Notes under the pieces: model-generated
What the model saw: the letters and a program-made list of their open reading frames with translations, nothing else
The model's database searches: none
Told to the model about the DNA's origin: nothing
In this document: positions 9,333 to 18,845 of the stretch, piece after piece
How positions within the stretch are numbered: the stretch's first letter is position 1
Layout of the letters: each line of letters starts with the position of its first letter
Program-made: the position numbers and the translations under genes
Assembly (NCBI RefSeq): GCF_900162725.1
Contig: NZ_LT799418.1
Location: 2,251,911-2,315,910 of the forward strand
Direction: 5' to 3'
DNA length: 64,000 bases
Source: Parabacteroides sp. Marseille-P3160
GTDB taxonomy: Bacteria; Bacteroidota; Bacteroidia; Bacteroidales; Tannerellaceae

Positions 9333-10604
9333 TTACGGATTATGAACTTCTTTGTAGAGTTCATCCTTCTGGATCAAACTGTACAGCATCAAGAGGGCGA
9401 CATTGGTTGTCCGCTGGATGTTGAGGTCGCGCACAAGCCCGAATTTGTAACGCTCGGAGATGATCCGGTCCCTATAGGCTACGGCAATCCAAACGGTGCC
9501 GACCGGCTTTTCGAGCGTTCCTCCGCCGGGTCCGGCGATTCCGGAAGTGGCTACCGAACAATCACAATCCAATATGTGTAAGGCTCCTTTGGCCATCTGC
9601 TCTACCACTTCGCGACTTACAGCTCCGTGGAGTTCCAAATCCCGGGTCGAAACGCCTAAGAGCTGCGCTTTGACTTCGTTGGCATAGGAGACAACGCTCC
9701 CTTTGAAATAATCCGAACAACCGGGGACGGAGGTCAGCAATTTTGCAATCGCTCCTCCGGTACAACTCTCCGCCGTACCGAGGGTCAACTGCTTTTCGCG
9801 TAGCAGTTCGCCGATCTGAACTTCAATCGCCTTGTCTGCCTCCACCATGATATGGCTGTTCAGCAAGGTATGAAGTTTTTCTTTGGCCGTTTCGATTTCC
9901 TGTTCGGCTAAGGCTTCGCTTTCGCAATAGGCGGAAAGGCGGAGACGAATGATCCCGGCCTGAGGCAGGTAAGCCAGCCTTAGCGTAGGAGGGAGGGTGG
10001 CCTCAAAATTATCCAGGGTCAAGGCCAATAACGATTCCGTATAGCCGCTAATCCAGAAAGTCTGGTGTTTGATATACAAGTCCCGGTTGTACCTTTCTTT
10101 CAAGCGTGGAAGGACTTCGTTAGTCATCAGCCATTTCATTTCGCTCGGTACGCCCGGCATCGAAACCAGTACTTTACCGTTGCGCTCGAACCACGTGCAG
10201 GGAGCGGTTCCCGCCCGGTTTTGGATGACAGTGCAATCTTTCGGTACGTAAGACTGGGTGCGTGTAAGCTCATTCATTTTACGACCATTGGTGAGAAAAA
10301 GCTCCTCCATATTCCGGTTGGCCTCTTCCGAATAAACCAGTTCCGTATGGAAAAATTTGCAAAGCGTTTTCTTCGTAATGTCGTCTTTCGTCGGGCCGAT
10401 TCCACCCGTAACCAATACAATCGGCACCCGCTTTAACGCTGTTTCGAAGGCGTCCAGAATATCTTGTTCTACATCACCGATCGCTGTCCGGTAAACCACC
10501 TGAAAACCCAGGTCACCCAAAGCCTGTCCGATCCATGCCGAATTCGTATCCACCACTTGTCCGATCAGCAATTCGTCGCCGATCGTTATAATCTCTACTT
10601 TCAT
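9333..10604 (-). CDS. cinA: CinA-family protein (nicotinamide-nucleotide amidase / MoCF-like domain)
   Basis: Two-domain CinA protein of 423 aa, a normal length. The N-terminal MoCF-like domain (residues 1 to about 170) opens with MKVEIITIGDELLIGQ and contains GGIGPTKDD. The C-terminal amidase domain (about 255-415) has TAESCTGGAIAKLL and SGIAGPGGGTLEKPVGTVW, the conserved PncC segments. Family members deamidate nicotinamide mononucleotide and/or hydrolyse ADP-ribose in NAD salvage; a link to competence exists only in some bacteria. It is 11 nt downstream of tsaD on the same strand, probably co-transcribed. Confidence 0.95.
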   Translation of the reverse strand: MKVEIITIGDELLIGQVVDTNSAWIGQALGDLGFQVVYRTAIGDVEQDILDAFETALKRVPIVLVTGGIGPTKDDITKKTLCKFFHTELVYSEEANRNMEELFLTNGRKMNELTRTQSYVPKDCTVIQNRAGTAPCTWFERNGKVLVSMPGVPSEMKWLMTNEVLPRLKERYNRDLYIKHQTFWISGYTESLLALTLDNFEATLPPTLRLAYLPQAGIIRLRLSAYCESEALAEQEIETAKEKLHTLLNSHIMVEADKAIEVQIGELLREKQLTLGTAESCTGGAIAKLLTSVPGCSDYFKGSVVSYANEVKAQLLGVSTRDLELHGAVSREVVEQMAKGALHILDCDCSVATSGIAGPGGGTLEKPVGTVWIAVAYRDRIISERYKFGLVRDLNIQRTTNVALLMLYSLIQKDELYKEVHNP

Positions 10605-10615
10605 TTTCTATTTGA

Positions 10616-11635
10616 TTAAATAACCACTCTGGAGAAAGGAACGGCGTCCATCGGACAAAACTCCTGATCCAGATATTTATAATAGCCGGTCATGGCGACC
10701 ATAGCTGCATTATCCGTTGTAAATGCAAATTTAGGAATATGGATCTTCCAACCTAATTTCTCCGCATGCTCATGAAAGGCATCCCGCAAACCGGTATTGG
10801 CCGACACTCCACCCGCTACGGCTACTTCACAGATCCCGAAGTCCTTCGCTGCCTTTCGCAACTTATTCATTAGGATATCGATCACGGTTGCCTGCAGAGA
10901 AGCGCAGAGATCAGCCTTGTTCTTTTCGATAAAACCGGGATCTTTTTCCAACTCGTCTCGAAGCCGGTACAGGAAAGAAGTTTTCAATCCGCTGAAACTA
11001 TAATCGTATCCTGGGATATGTGGTTTACTGAATGCAAAGGCTTTCGGATTTCCTTCATTGGCCAGGCGGTTGACTATAGGTCCGCCGGGATAGCCTAATC
11101 CCATTACTTTGGCGCATTTATCGAAGGCTTCGCCGGCCGCATCGTCAATCGTCTGCCCGATCACTTCCATTTCATTATAAGCGTTCACCTTGATGATCTG
11201 CGAGTTCCCCCCTGAAACCAGAAGGCAAAGAAACGGAAAATCAGGTTGATTCTTGTCTTCCGGTGTTTCTTTGATAAAATGGGCCAGCACATGCGCCTGT
11301 AAATGGTTAACCTCTACCATCGGAATATCCAGCGAAGTAGCTAATCCTTTGGCGAAAGAGGTGCCGACCAGCAAGGAGCCCAGCAAGCCGGGGCCGCGCG
11401 TAAAAGCAACAGCATTCAATTCGGTCTTATCGATGCCGGCTCGTTTGACGGCCTCGCCCACTACCGGAATAATATTTTGTTGGTGCGCGCGTGAGGCTAG
11501 CTCGGGAACCACTCCTCCGTATGCTTCATGTACAGCCTGGCTGGCAATCACGTTTGAGAGAAGTACGCCGTCCCGTATTACTGCCGCCGAGGTATCGTCG
11601 CAGGAAGACTCGATACCCAAAATCGTTATACTCAT
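10616..11635 (-). CDS. tsaD: tRNA N6-adenosine threonylcarbamoyltransferase
   Basis: TsaD (Kae1/YgjD) transfers the threonylcarbamoyl group to A37 of ANN-decoding tRNAs, an essential cytoplasmic modification. The 339-aa protein has the full signature set: GIESSCDDTSAAVI at the start, the metal-binding HLQAH motif near residue 110, SGGNSQI, DDAAGEAFDK, GGP-x-V-x-R-L-A and GGVSANTGLR. Length and motifs are complete. It is followed by cinA and preceded by its own -7 box at 11688; the BioF-like gene diverges upstream. Confidence 0.97.
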   Translation of the reverse strand: MSITILGIESSCDDTSAAVIRDGVLLSNVIASQAVHEAYGGVVPELASRAHQQNIIPVVGEAVKRAGIDKTELNAVAFTRGPGLLGSLLVGTSFAKGLATSLDIPMVEVNHLQAHVLAHFIKETPEDKNQPDFPFLCLLVSGGNSQIIKVNAYNEMEVIGQTIDDAAGEAFDKCAKVMGLGYPGGPIVNRLANEGNPKAFAFSKPHIPGYDYSFSGLKTSFLYRLRDELEKDPGFIEKNKADLCASLQATVIDILMNKLRKAAKDFGICEVAVAGGVSANTGLRDAFHEHAEKLGWKIHIPKFAFTTDNAAMVAMTGYYKYLDQEFCPMDAVPFSRVVI

Positions 11636-11687
11636 TGTCAGAATTCTTTTTTAATACCTATTTTCCGCAGAAAATGTTTCTGCCTGA

Positions 11688-11695
11688 CAAAGTTA
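11688..11695 (-). promoter_or_regulatory. -7 promoter box of tsaD-cinA
   Basis: The minus strand reads TAACTTTG, fitting TAnnTTTG, 53 bp before the tsaD ATG. No TTTG is seen 19 bp further upstream. Confidence 0.5.
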
Positions 11696-11795
11696 GATAT
11701 TTTTCCGTTTCATTATTCCTGTTGTCGGAAAAACATCTTTAAGAAGATTGTTTGGATAAAATGATAGGATAGGAGTGTTATATATGTCGTTTTTG

Positions 11796-11803
11796 TATCT
11801 TTG
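11796..11803 (+). promoter_or_regulatory. -7 promoter box of the BioF-like gene
   Basis: TATCTTTG matches TAnnTTTG and lies 22 bp upstream of the ATG at 11826 and 34 bp upstream of the alternative ATG at 11838. Confidence 0.5.
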
Positions 11804-11825
11804 GCATATTTTTAGTATCATTTGA

Positions 11826-12899
11826 ATGTTTTTATTTATGAATGTGTATGCAAATGGTTGCCCTGGGCGTATTGTGGCGGTAGAAGGGCAAACGCTTCTT
11901 TTCTTTTCAGGTACTTCTTATCTCGGATTAGCGGATAATAAAGCTTTTCACGACAAAATCAAGGAGGGTTTAGATCAGTACGGCTCCAATTTCGCCGTAT
12001 CCCGAAGTTCGAATATACGGTTGGATATATACGATCGGTTTGAGCGATTTATGGCGAAAGAATTTCTTTTCGAAGATTGCATGACGCTTTCTTCCGGATA
12101 CTTGGCCGGCCGGTTGTTGGTTGATTATTATTTTAATAAGGGGCGTATGTTTTATTCGCCGGATGTTCACCCGACGTTATGGGGGCAGGGGGAACGCAAG
12201 GCGAACGGGCAATCGTTTGAAAGTTGGGCCGATGAAACGGTTCAGCTGATAAATACGACCGATGAAGCGCATTATATAATTTTTACGAACTCCCTGTCCA
12301 ATTTAAGTGCGGTAATCTATCCGTTTGATTGGCTGAACCGGATCCATCCCGATAAAAATGTTACGGTTATTATTGATGATTCACACGGTATCGGAGTGGT
12401 TGGGAAAGAACATAAAGGCATCTCCGAACTTCTTCCGCCCTTGCGTTCAAGCCGGATTGAGACGGTTGTTGTCGATTCAATCGGCAAGGCCTTAGGAATC
12501 CCGGGCGGAGTGATTTTCGGACGCCGGAGTTTGTTGGAACAGCTCCGGCATTCGCCTTTTTATACGGGAAGTTCCCCGATTATTCCGGCCTATTTATTCG
12601 CTTTTATGCAAACGGGATCCGAACGGAAGAAAGCGATGGAGTGTTTATCCCGTAATATTACCTTTTTTAAAGCGCATGCTCCGTCCGGCATTACGGATTT
12701 GACCTATGATTACCCGGTTTTTCTTTTAAAAGATGATGGAGTGGCTGAATATTGCCTGGATAAGGGGATCTTGCTTTCTTCGTTTCCATATCCTAAACCG
12801 GAGGGAGCTAATCTGACGCGTATTGTTTTAAACGCCTGTCATACGGAAGAGGATCTTTTATTCCTGATTCAAACCCTCAAGGCGTTTTATGGAATTTGA
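11826..12899 (+). CDS. PLP-dependent aminotransferase, class I/II (BioF/KBL-like alpha-oxoamine synthase fold)
   Basis: Fold-type I PLP enzyme of 357 aa related to 8-amino-7-oxononanoate synthase and glycine C-acetyltransferase. Visible features are the N-terminal YLGLADNKAF segment (FSGTSYLGL), the cofactor-pyridine motif IIDDSHGIGVVG near residue 185, and the Schiff-base lysine in DSIGKALGIPGG near residue 220. It is shorter than BioF (about 385-395 aa), mostly at the N-terminus, and no other biotin genes are nearby, so biotin synthesis cannot be claimed. ATG codons at 11826 and 11838 are both possible. It diverges from tsaD. The substrate is unknown. Confidence 0.8.
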   Translation: MFLFMNVYANGCPGRIVAVEGQTLLFFSGTSYLGLADNKAFHDKIKEGLDQYGSNFAVSRSSNIRLDIYDRFERFMAKEFLFEDCMTLSSGYLAGRLLVDYYFNKGRMFYSPDVHPTLWGQGERKANGQSFESWADETVQLINTTDEAHYIIFTNSLSNLSAVIYPFDWLNRIHPDKNVTVIIDDSHGIGVVGKEHKGISELLPPLRSSRIETVVVDSIGKALGIPGGVIFGRRSLLEQLRHSPFYTGSSPIIPAYLFAFMQTGSERKKAMECLSRNITFFKAHAPSGITDLTYDYPVFLLKDDGVAEYCLDKGILLSSFPYPKPEGANLTRIVLNACHTEEDLLFLIQTLKAFYGI

Positions 12900-13084
12900 T
12901 TATCCCTACTGATTAACGGATCGTCCCGGAGCCGCTGTCCGACATTGCGAACGGATGCAATCGAAAGCGTAATCTGTATGTTGGCATTTGAGTATTGCAA
13001 CATGTATATTTTCATATGAATATATGTCCTGCCTATTGTTCGACCTTGGTACGGAATAATCGATAAGTACCTTATACAAAGAAT

Positions 13085-13906
13085 TTAATGAAAGGAGGGG
13101 AAGTCTTTTTTGAAGTGATCTTTTTCATGCTCCATATAATTTATTGCTACTTCATAGCCCTTTTGGAAAATTTCCTTGCTATGTTCCAGGTCGAAAAGCG
13201 TGTAATCGGACAGTTCGTTCGATTCGAGGAGATAATCGCAGAGATCCCTGTCGTATAATGTGTTGGAGGCGCTCATGTAATGAATAGTGCGTTCGGCTAC
13301 ATATTTGATTGCGGGCTTGAACTCCGAATAGGCTATCGGGCTGACATTGACCGCAATCACTTTTTCACAAAGTTTTCGGATGGGCGTAACGGGCAGGTTG
13401 CGGAACAGTCCCCCATCGACATAATAATGTTTGTCGATCTCCACTGGGGAGAAGATGATCGGGACGGAGCAGGAGGCGACAATCGAGGGAATTAACTCCC
13501 CCGAATGAAAGATTTTGGACTTTCCACGCTCGATGTCTGTCGCTGCCACATAAAGCGGTATCTTTAAATCTTCGTATGTACGCGCTTTCAGATGTTTTTC
13601 GAGAAAGGCGCGGAAGGGAAGGGTGTTGAGGAAACCGCCTTGGGGAATGGTGAGCTTGGCGAATTCGGAAAAAGTTTTTTTCTTGAAGAAAGTCAGGATA
13701 TTCTCCGGGTCGTTCCCGTCCGCATAAAGTACGCCGGCAAAGGCGCCGGCACTGGTTCCGGCTATCACATCCGGAAAAATTCCCCGCTCGTTTAATGCTT
13801 GAAGAATGCCTAAATGTCCGAATCCTTTAGCGCCTCCGCCGCTGAGTGCCAAGCCTATCTTATAAGGCTTTTTAACGGGCATCATGGCCTTTATACCTCT
13901 TAACAT
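13085..13906 (-). CDS. Patatin-like phospholipase family protein
   Basis: Predicted Ser-Asp dyad acyl hydrolase of about 273 aa. It shows the oxyanion-hole glycine run SGGGAKGFGHLG, the nucleophile elbow GTSAG (G-x-S-x-G) and the catalytic aspartate in DGG (YYVDGGLFRNLP). This is the RssA/YchK-like cytoplasmic or peripheral type without a signal peptide. The ATG at 13906 is preferred, because the only longer reading starts with TTG and would overlap promoter-like bases (AATCTTTG near 13934-13941). It is followed on the same strand by nothing related; fucP lies upstream 61 bp away in the same direction, so read-through from fucP is possible. The lipid substrate is unknown. Confidence 0.88.
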   Translation of the reverse strand: MLRGIKAMMPVKKPYKIGLALSGGGAKGFGHLGILQALNERGIFPDVIAGTSAGAFAGVLYADGNDPENILTFFKKKTFSEFAKLTIPQGGFLNTLPFRAFLEKHLKARTYEDLKIPLYVAATDIERGKSKIFHSGELIPSIVASCSVPIIFSPVEIDKHYYVDGGLFRNLPVTPIRKLCEKVIAVNVSPIAYSEFKPAIKYVAERTIHYMSASNTLYDRDLCDYLLESNELSDYTLFDLEHSKEIFQKGYEVAINYMEHEKDHFKKDFPSFH

Positions 13907-13967
13907 ATCTGATCTTGTACGTTTAAAGCGGTACAAAGATTAGCATAATTCTTGAAAGAAGAAAGGT

Positions 13968-15197
13968 TTAGTTCTTTAATTTGCTAAGCCCGAAGATCAA
14001 AATTACGGCAAAACAAATCAGGGGAACCGCAAATCCTACGCTCATTGTGTACAGGTCGGCGATTCTTCCCATAATCATAGGGATAACGGCTCCTCCTGCT
14101 ACCGCCATGACAATGACGGAAGAGCCTTTCTCTACGTTATTTCCCAGTCCGTTTATCCCTAAGGCAAATATCGTGGGATACATGATGGACATAAAGAAGT
14201 AGGAGGAGAAAAGGCAGACGACGGAAAATAGTCCCCAGCCCATCATTACGGGCACCATCAGCAATACATTGACGGCGGCATAGATGGAGAGCAGTTTTTT
14301 GGGATTGAAGAATTTCATGAGATAACTGCCGGTCAACCGGCCGGCCATGAACAGGCCCATTCCTCCGAAAGCAAGAATCTGGGAGGCTTGCAGATGACTG
14401 ATGTCGGGACGCACTTCAACGACATAGTTGATGAAATAGCTTCCGATTCCCGTCTGCCCGGCAACGTAAAAGAATTGGGCAATGACGGCAAAGAGAAAGA
14501 GCGGATGCTTCAGTAGATCACTGTATCGGCTCTTTCCGGTTGATGCGTTCACACTTCCCGCTTCGGATTTAAGTTGAGGTAGGGGCGTACGGATAAAAAG
14601 AACGGCGATGAGCAGGACGAGTATCCCGATTCCGATATACGGTTTTGCTAATGAGGTGAACGGATCTCCTCCTGAAAAGACGAACATTCCTCCCAAAAGC
14701 GGCCCCAGTATCCATCCCAGGCCGTTGAACGATTGGGCGAGGTTAATGCGCCGGGCGGCCGATGCCGGCGGACCGAGGACAGTTGTATAAGGATTGGCGG
14801 CTGTTTCGAGACAAGTCAGCCCGCAGGCGATGACAAAGAGGGCAATAAGGAAAGGCGGAAAAGTTTTGATCAATGTCGCCGGATAGAACAGGAAGGCGCC
14901 AAGAGCAAATACAAGCAGCCCGAAAATAATTCCTTTCTTATATCCGAAGCGCTTGATGAGTAGTCCCGCCGGGATACCCATTACGAAATATCCGCCGTAG
15001 AGGGAAAACTGTACCAGTGCGGACTTCGCCTTGGATATGCTTAATATTTCCTGGAAATGGGCGTTCAGTACATCCAGCAAGGCATGGGCAAATCCCCACA
15101 TAAAGAAAAGGCTGGTCACGAGAACGAAAGGAAACAGGTAATTCTGTCCTTCCTTTCCTCTGAGAAGGGAAGCCGGACGGCTGTTTTTTTGTGTCAT
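13968..15197 (-). CDS. fucP: L-fucose:H+ symporter (MFS, FHS family)
   Basis: Twelve-helix sugar-proton symporter that brings L-fucose into the cytoplasm. The 409-aa protein shows FucP-family segments: LFFMWGFAHALLDVLNAHFQEIL in the first helix region, GYFVMGIPAGLLIKRFGYKKGI, CLETAANPYTTVLG and QSFNGLGWILGPLLGG. Length is a little below E. coli FucP (438), as is common in Bacteroidetes. It lies 164 bp downstream of fucI on the same strand, with a terminator-like hairpin between them. Its identity is supported by the isomerase neighbour. Confidence 0.9.
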   Translation of the reverse strand: MTQKNSRPASLLRGKEGQNYLFPFVLVTSLFFMWGFAHALLDVLNAHFQEILSISKAKSALVQFSLYGGYFVMGIPAGLLIKRFGYKKGIIFGLLVFALGAFLFYPATLIKTFPPFLIALFVIACGLTCLETAANPYTTVLGPPASAARRINLAQSFNGLGWILGPLLGGMFVFSGGDPFTSLAKPYIGIGILVLLIAVLFIRTPLPQLKSEAGSVNASTGKSRYSDLLKHPLFLFAVIAQFFYVAGQTGIGSYFINYVVEVRPDISHLQASQILAFGGMGLFMAGRLTGSYLMKFFNPKKLLSIYAAVNVLLMVPVMMGWGLFSVVCLFSSYFFMSIMYPTIFALGINGLGNNVEKGSSVIVMAVAGGAVIPMIMGRIADLYTMSVGFAVPLICFAVILIFGLSKLKN

Positions 15198-15285
15198 CGG
15201 TTCATTGATTTAAGATTACTATCTGTTGAAATGGCGTAAATATAACATAAATGATTGGTTCTTCCCATCTTGGACGGCTCAAAAG

Positions 15286-15321
15286 GGAAGGCGGACAGGC
15301 AGTAAGACCTGTCCGCTTCCG
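15286..15321 (-). terminator. Intercistronic hairpin between fucI and fucP
   Basis: GCGGACAGG (15291-15299) pairs with CCTGTCCGC (15308-15316), and the stem is extended by AAG/CTT-type pairs. On the minus strand it is followed by CCCTTTTGAG. It sits just after fucI and could terminate part of the transcription, lowering fucP relative to fucI. Confidence 0.7.
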
Positions 15322-15361
15322 GGTTTAATGTAATTGATATAGAAAATAGTTGGCGTACTAT

Positions 15362-17149
15362 TTACTTTTTATAGAGTGGGCCGTAGGTTTGGCAGGCGCG
15401 GTAGTCGGCTCCTTCCTTGTCCATGCCGAAAGCGCTCCATGCCGACGGGCGGAAGAGTTGGCTTTCGTCTACGTTGTGCATCGAAACGGGGATGCGCAGC
15501 ATGGAAGCCAACGTGATCAGATCCGCACCAATATGTCCGTAGCTGATGGCGCCATGATTGGCTCCCCAATTGTTCATTACGTCGTAAACTCCCCTGAAGT
15601 TCGGGGAATCGGTCAGGCGGGGAACGAACCAGGTGGTTGGCCATCCCTTATCCGTACGTTCGTCCAGGATCTTATGGATTTCCGGATCGATGTCCGCCGT
15701 CCAACCTTCGGCCAGTTGGAGTACGGGACCCAATCCTTTTACCAGATTCAGGCGGACCATTGTGCAGGGCATGCCTCCCTTGGTCAGGAATTTGGAGGAA
15801 AAGCCTCCGCCCCGGAAGTATTCTCGGTTGGCAGGAACCCAACGGGTGGCATCCAGGCAGGCATTTACCTCAGCCTCCGATATCTCCCAGAAAGGTTTCA
15901 TCACCGGTTGGCCGTCTTTCGCCTGTTGCCCGGAGCCGTCCAGTGTAGCGGCTCCCGAATTAATCAGGTGGATCATTCCGTTGGCGGCAACGCCTGTCAG
16001 TTTCTTGCCCGTTACCCGTTCCACGGCTTCGGGACTCCAATAGGTGCGGACGTCGGCAAAGATCTGGGCAGTATTGGTAAGAAGATGGTTGAGCAGCATG
16101 GCGGTGCCGTTCAGGGCATCGTTCTCCGTAGCAAGGATATAAGGCGCGCGCGTGCCGTTCCAATCGAAGGAAGAATTGAGGAGCGCTTCGGTAAAATCGC
16201 CGTTCGGATAGAAGTCGGTCCATTGGCGTTGCCCTTGGAATCCGGCGGCGATGGCGTTATGGCCCAGCGCTTCTTCTCCGAAGCCCATTTCTTTCAGTTT
16301 CGGATTACCTTGCATCAGGTCGCGTACAATCAGCATCATCTTGACCGAAAATTCCCAGTCGGCGTCTTTCGCTTGCCGGCTTTTCTTTAAATCTTCCCGG
16401 TTACAGGTATCTTCGTTTTCGATACAATTCGCCCTGGTCCATGCCAGCGCTTTTTCATATTCCTCTTTGTCATAGATCCCTTCGGTCATACGCCGGATAA
16501 TTTCCACTTCATCGATTCCTTCGCAACGCATACCGAGGTAATCTTCGAAAAAATCGGTATTCACGATCGATCCGGCGATTCCCATGCAGACGGCGCCGAT
16601 GGAGAGATAGGATTTGCCTCGCAGGATGGCAACCGCCATCGCGGCCCTGGAAAAACGGAGCAGCTTTTCCTTTACGTCGGCAGGGATCTCTTTCACGGAA
16701 GCATCCTGCACGTCGTGTCCATAGATACCGAATGCCGGCAGGCCCTTTTGTGTATGGGCCGCCAGAACCGCCGCCAGATAGACGGCTCCGGGACGTTCGG
16801 TGCCGTTGAATCCCCATACTGCTTTCACCGTGTGTGGATCCATGTCCATTGTTTCGCTTCCGTAGCACCAGCAAGGGGTAACGGTGATCGTGATTCCTAC
16901 ATTTTCCTTCTTGAATTTTTCGGCGCAGGCGGCGCTTTCAGCCACTCGCCCGATGGTCGAGTCGGCAATGACGCATTGCACCGGCGTGCCGTCCGGATAT
17001 TTTAATTCGTTTGACAATAGATTTACGACGCTATGCGCCATCCCCATCGTTTGCTCTTCGAGCGATTCGCGGACACCTTTCATGCGCCCGTCGATGGTTG
17101 GCCGGATCCCTATTTTCGGCCAGTCTCCCTGAAATCGTTTCGTATTCAT
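15362..17149 (-). CDS. fucI: L-fucose isomerase
   Basis: Mn2+-dependent ketol isomerase converting L-fucose to L-fuculose (and D-arabinose to D-ribulose) in the cytoplasm. The 595-aa length equals the family norm (E. coli 591). Recognisable blocks are [13 protein letters not shown] at the N-terminus, [54 protein letters not shown] (metal-site region) and the C-terminal [18 protein letters not shown] with the catalytic histidine. It is divergent from an AraC regulator and upstream of fucP. The next enzymes, fuculokinase and fuculose-phosphate aldolase, are not in the window. Confidence 0.97.
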   Translation of the reverse strand: MNTKRFQGDWPKIGIRPTIDGRMKGVRESLEEQTMGMAHSVVNLLSNELKYPDGTPVQCVIADSTIGRVAESAACAEKFKKENVGITITVTPCWCYGSETMDMDPHTVKAVWGFNGTERPGAVYLAAVLAAHTQKGLPAFGIYGHDVQDASVKEIPADVKEKLLRFSRAAMAVAILRGKSYLSIGAVCMGIAGSIVNTDFFEDYLGMRCEGIDEVEIIRRMTEGIYDKEEYEKALAWTRANCIENEDTCNREDLKKSRQAKDADWEFSVKMMLIVRDLMQGNPKLKEMGFGEEALGHNAIAAGFQGQRQWTDFYPNGDFTEALLNSSFDWNGTRAPYILATENDALNGTAMLLNHLLTNTAQIFADVRTYWSPEAVERVTGKKLTGVAANGMIHLINSGAATLDGSGQQAKDGQPVMKPFWEISEAEVNACLDATRWVPANREYFRGGGFSSKFLTKGGMPCTMVRLNLVKGLGPVLQLAEGWTADIDPEIHKILDERTDKGWPTTWFVPRLTDSPNFRGVYDVMNNWGANHGAISYGHIGADLITLASMLRIPVSMHNVDESQLFRPSAWSAFGMDKEGADYRACQTYGPLYKK

Positions 17150-17228
17150 AATCCTTCAACTTATAGGTTAATCTTATGCTTTCGTTTATCTTCTTATCTG
17201 AAAAAGGAGCTTCTTCAGAAGTACTTAA

Positions 17229-17236
17229 CAAAACTA
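17229..17236 (-). promoter_or_regulatory. -7 promoter box of fucI
   Basis: The minus strand reads TAGTTTTG, fitting TAnnTTTG, 80 bp before the fucI ATG. There is no TTTG 19 bp upstream, which fits a promoter needing an activator such as the divergent AraC protein. Confidence 0.45.
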
Positions 17237-17389
17237 TTTATAAAAAAAAGAACGGACTGTCACTATTTCGACCAATAGATAACACGATTTCGATTTTTCC
17301 TCTTTTCTATTCTTTTATATGATTATGAATAAGTATATTTACCGTTTTCGGGTATGGCATGAAACCGATTTGTTCTTAAATATACGCGT

Positions 17390-18247
17390 ATGAATATAAT
17401 GTTGTTGAATATTGGTTATTCCGAACTGGAAGCTAATTGGAACTGGAAGAAAATATATAGCCCGTTTGCCCGCATCTATTATGTGAAAGGCGGGGAGGCG
17501 CGGACTTTTATCAATGGGGAGCCTCATCGGTTGAAACCGGATCATCTTTACCTGACTCCGCCTTTTACGCTTCATGATGACGAATGCGATAGTTTCTTCT
17601 CCCTTTATTATATTCATTTCTATGAAAACGAACCAAACCGGGAATCTTTTTTCGATCGTTACCGCTTCCCGGTGGAAATTGAAGCCACTCCTTTGGATCT
17701 GTCGCTCATCCGGCGCCTGCAAGAGATCCATCCCGACCGGTTTCTCCGTTATATCGATCCGCAGGTATACGATAACCTGCCGACTTTTTCTTATTATGCA
17801 GCGGATAACCAGAAGATGCCTTTGCATCTTTCGGAAGAAACGCAGGGGATCCTATCCCAACTCATGTCCCGCTTTTTAGCGCTGCGCCAAGATAAGATGG
17901 AAAGCTCCGACCCCCGCATCAGCAAGTGCTTGCGTCATATCCATGAGAATATCGGCAGGAATATCCGTTTGGAACAGTTGGCCGACATATCCTGCATTAC
18001 GACCGACCACCTGATCCGCCTGTTCAAAAAAGAGATGGGAAACACCCCCCTACATTATATTATTACTAAGAAGATAGAAAAAGCGCAACTTCTCCTCCTT
18101 ACGACCGACCGGGCGGTGCGCGATATCGCCTTGGACTTGTCGATCGATAACATTTCTTACTTTAACCGCCTATTCAAAGCGGCAATCGGGCTCACGCCCG
18201 GAGAATACCGTTCGGCCAACAGTAAGAAATACACTCCCGGCTACTGA
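17390..18247 (+). CDS. AraC-family regulator, probable sugar-responsive regulator of fucI-fucP
   Basis: Regulator of 285 aa with an N-terminal cupin-type sensing domain (IYYVKGGEARTFINGEPHRLKPDHLYLTPPF is the typical jelly-roll entry) and a C-terminal AraC domain from about residue 180: IRLEQLADISCITTDHLIRLFKKEMG, then VRDIALDLSIDNISYFNRLFKAAIG with LTPGEYR. It diverges from fucI across 240 bp and converges with lutC, so it lies between the two halves of the fucose route and may control both. B. thetaiotaomicron uses a GntR-type FucR for this task, so an AraC protein here would be a different control solution. Effector unproven. Confidence 0.85.
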   Translation: MNIMLLNIGYSELEANWNWKKIYSPFARIYYVKGGEARTFINGEPHRLKPDHLYLTPPFTLHDDECDSFFSLYYIHFYENEPNRESFFDRYRFPVEIEATPLDLSLIRRLQEIHPDRFLRYIDPQVYDNLPTFSYYAADNQKMPLHLSEETQGILSQLMSRFLALRQDKMESSDPRISKCLRHIHENIGRNIRLEQLADISCITTDHLIRLFKKEMGNTPLHYIITKKIEKAQLLLLTTDRAVRDIALDLSIDNISYFNRLFKAAIGLTPGEYRSANSKKYTPGY

Positions 18248-18266
18248 TTTTCAGGATTGTTGCAAT

Positions 18267-18845
18267 TCAAATCAGGATAACGGTCAGCCCCCTGGCTCCA
18301 TGCGCGCCGACGACTAACGCCTGTTCGATATCGGCCGTTTTCGACGGGCCGGAGATAAAGACGCCGAAAGGAGCTTCACCGAAAGGCAACTGGGCGTATG
18401 CCTCGTGCATATTGTTTACGATCTTGTTGCGATCCAGAAGAATGACCAACTGCTCGGCTATGAAATAGACGGCTTTCTTTTTAACGTTCTGTGGGATCCA
18501 GACGCAACCGTTTTCCGCCACTCCGATTTCGCCCTGTATAATCGCCAGATCCGTTCCGTCCAAATCCTGCGGCCTCTCCAGTTCGTCCGGATTGACCGTG
18601 GCTATCCGGATGAATGGTAGGTTGGATGCGATTCGTTTGGCCTCGGGAAAAAGCCGGCTCAAGAGCTCGTTCAGGTCTTGTCCCTCTTCCAGAAAGAGAG
18701 CTTCTCCTCCGACGGCTTGGCTGACTTCCAAGAACTGCGCTGTTTTGTCAGGATACCGGATGCCTTCTATCCGAGAAAAAGGGCGCTCGTAAGTCGTTTG
18801 GATGTTTCGTTTGATCTTTGCTATTATTTCGTCTTTACTGCTCAT
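18267..18845 (-). CDS. lutC: LUD-domain lactate utilisation protein C
   Basis: Third subunit of the LutABC L-lactate oxidation complex (lactate to pyruvate). The 192-aa protein starts at the ATG at 18845 (MSSKDEIIAKIKRN); a longer reading begins with TTG and is rejected. It carries the LUD fold with DLAIIQGEIGVAENGCVWI and FISGPSKTADIEQALVVGAHGARGL, the family signature. The ATG overlaps the lutB stop by 4 bp (ATGA), showing tight coupling. It converges with the AraC gene, leaving 19 bp between the two stops. Confidence 0.93.
   Translation of the reverse strand: MSSKDEIIAKIKRNIQTTYERPFSRIEGIRYPDKTAQFLEVSQAVGGEALFLEEGQDLNELLSRLFPEAKRIASNLPFIRIATVNPDELERPQDLDGTDLAIIQGEIGVAENGCVWIPQNVKKKAVYFIAEQLVILLDRNKIVNNMHEAYAQLPFGEAPFGVFISGPSKTADIEQALVVGAHGARGLTVILI

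Noticed and set aside
15350..16390. 346-codon plus-strand open frame opposite fucI
   Set aside because: Antisense shadow of a strongly conserved isomerase; it matches no known family and has no promoter.
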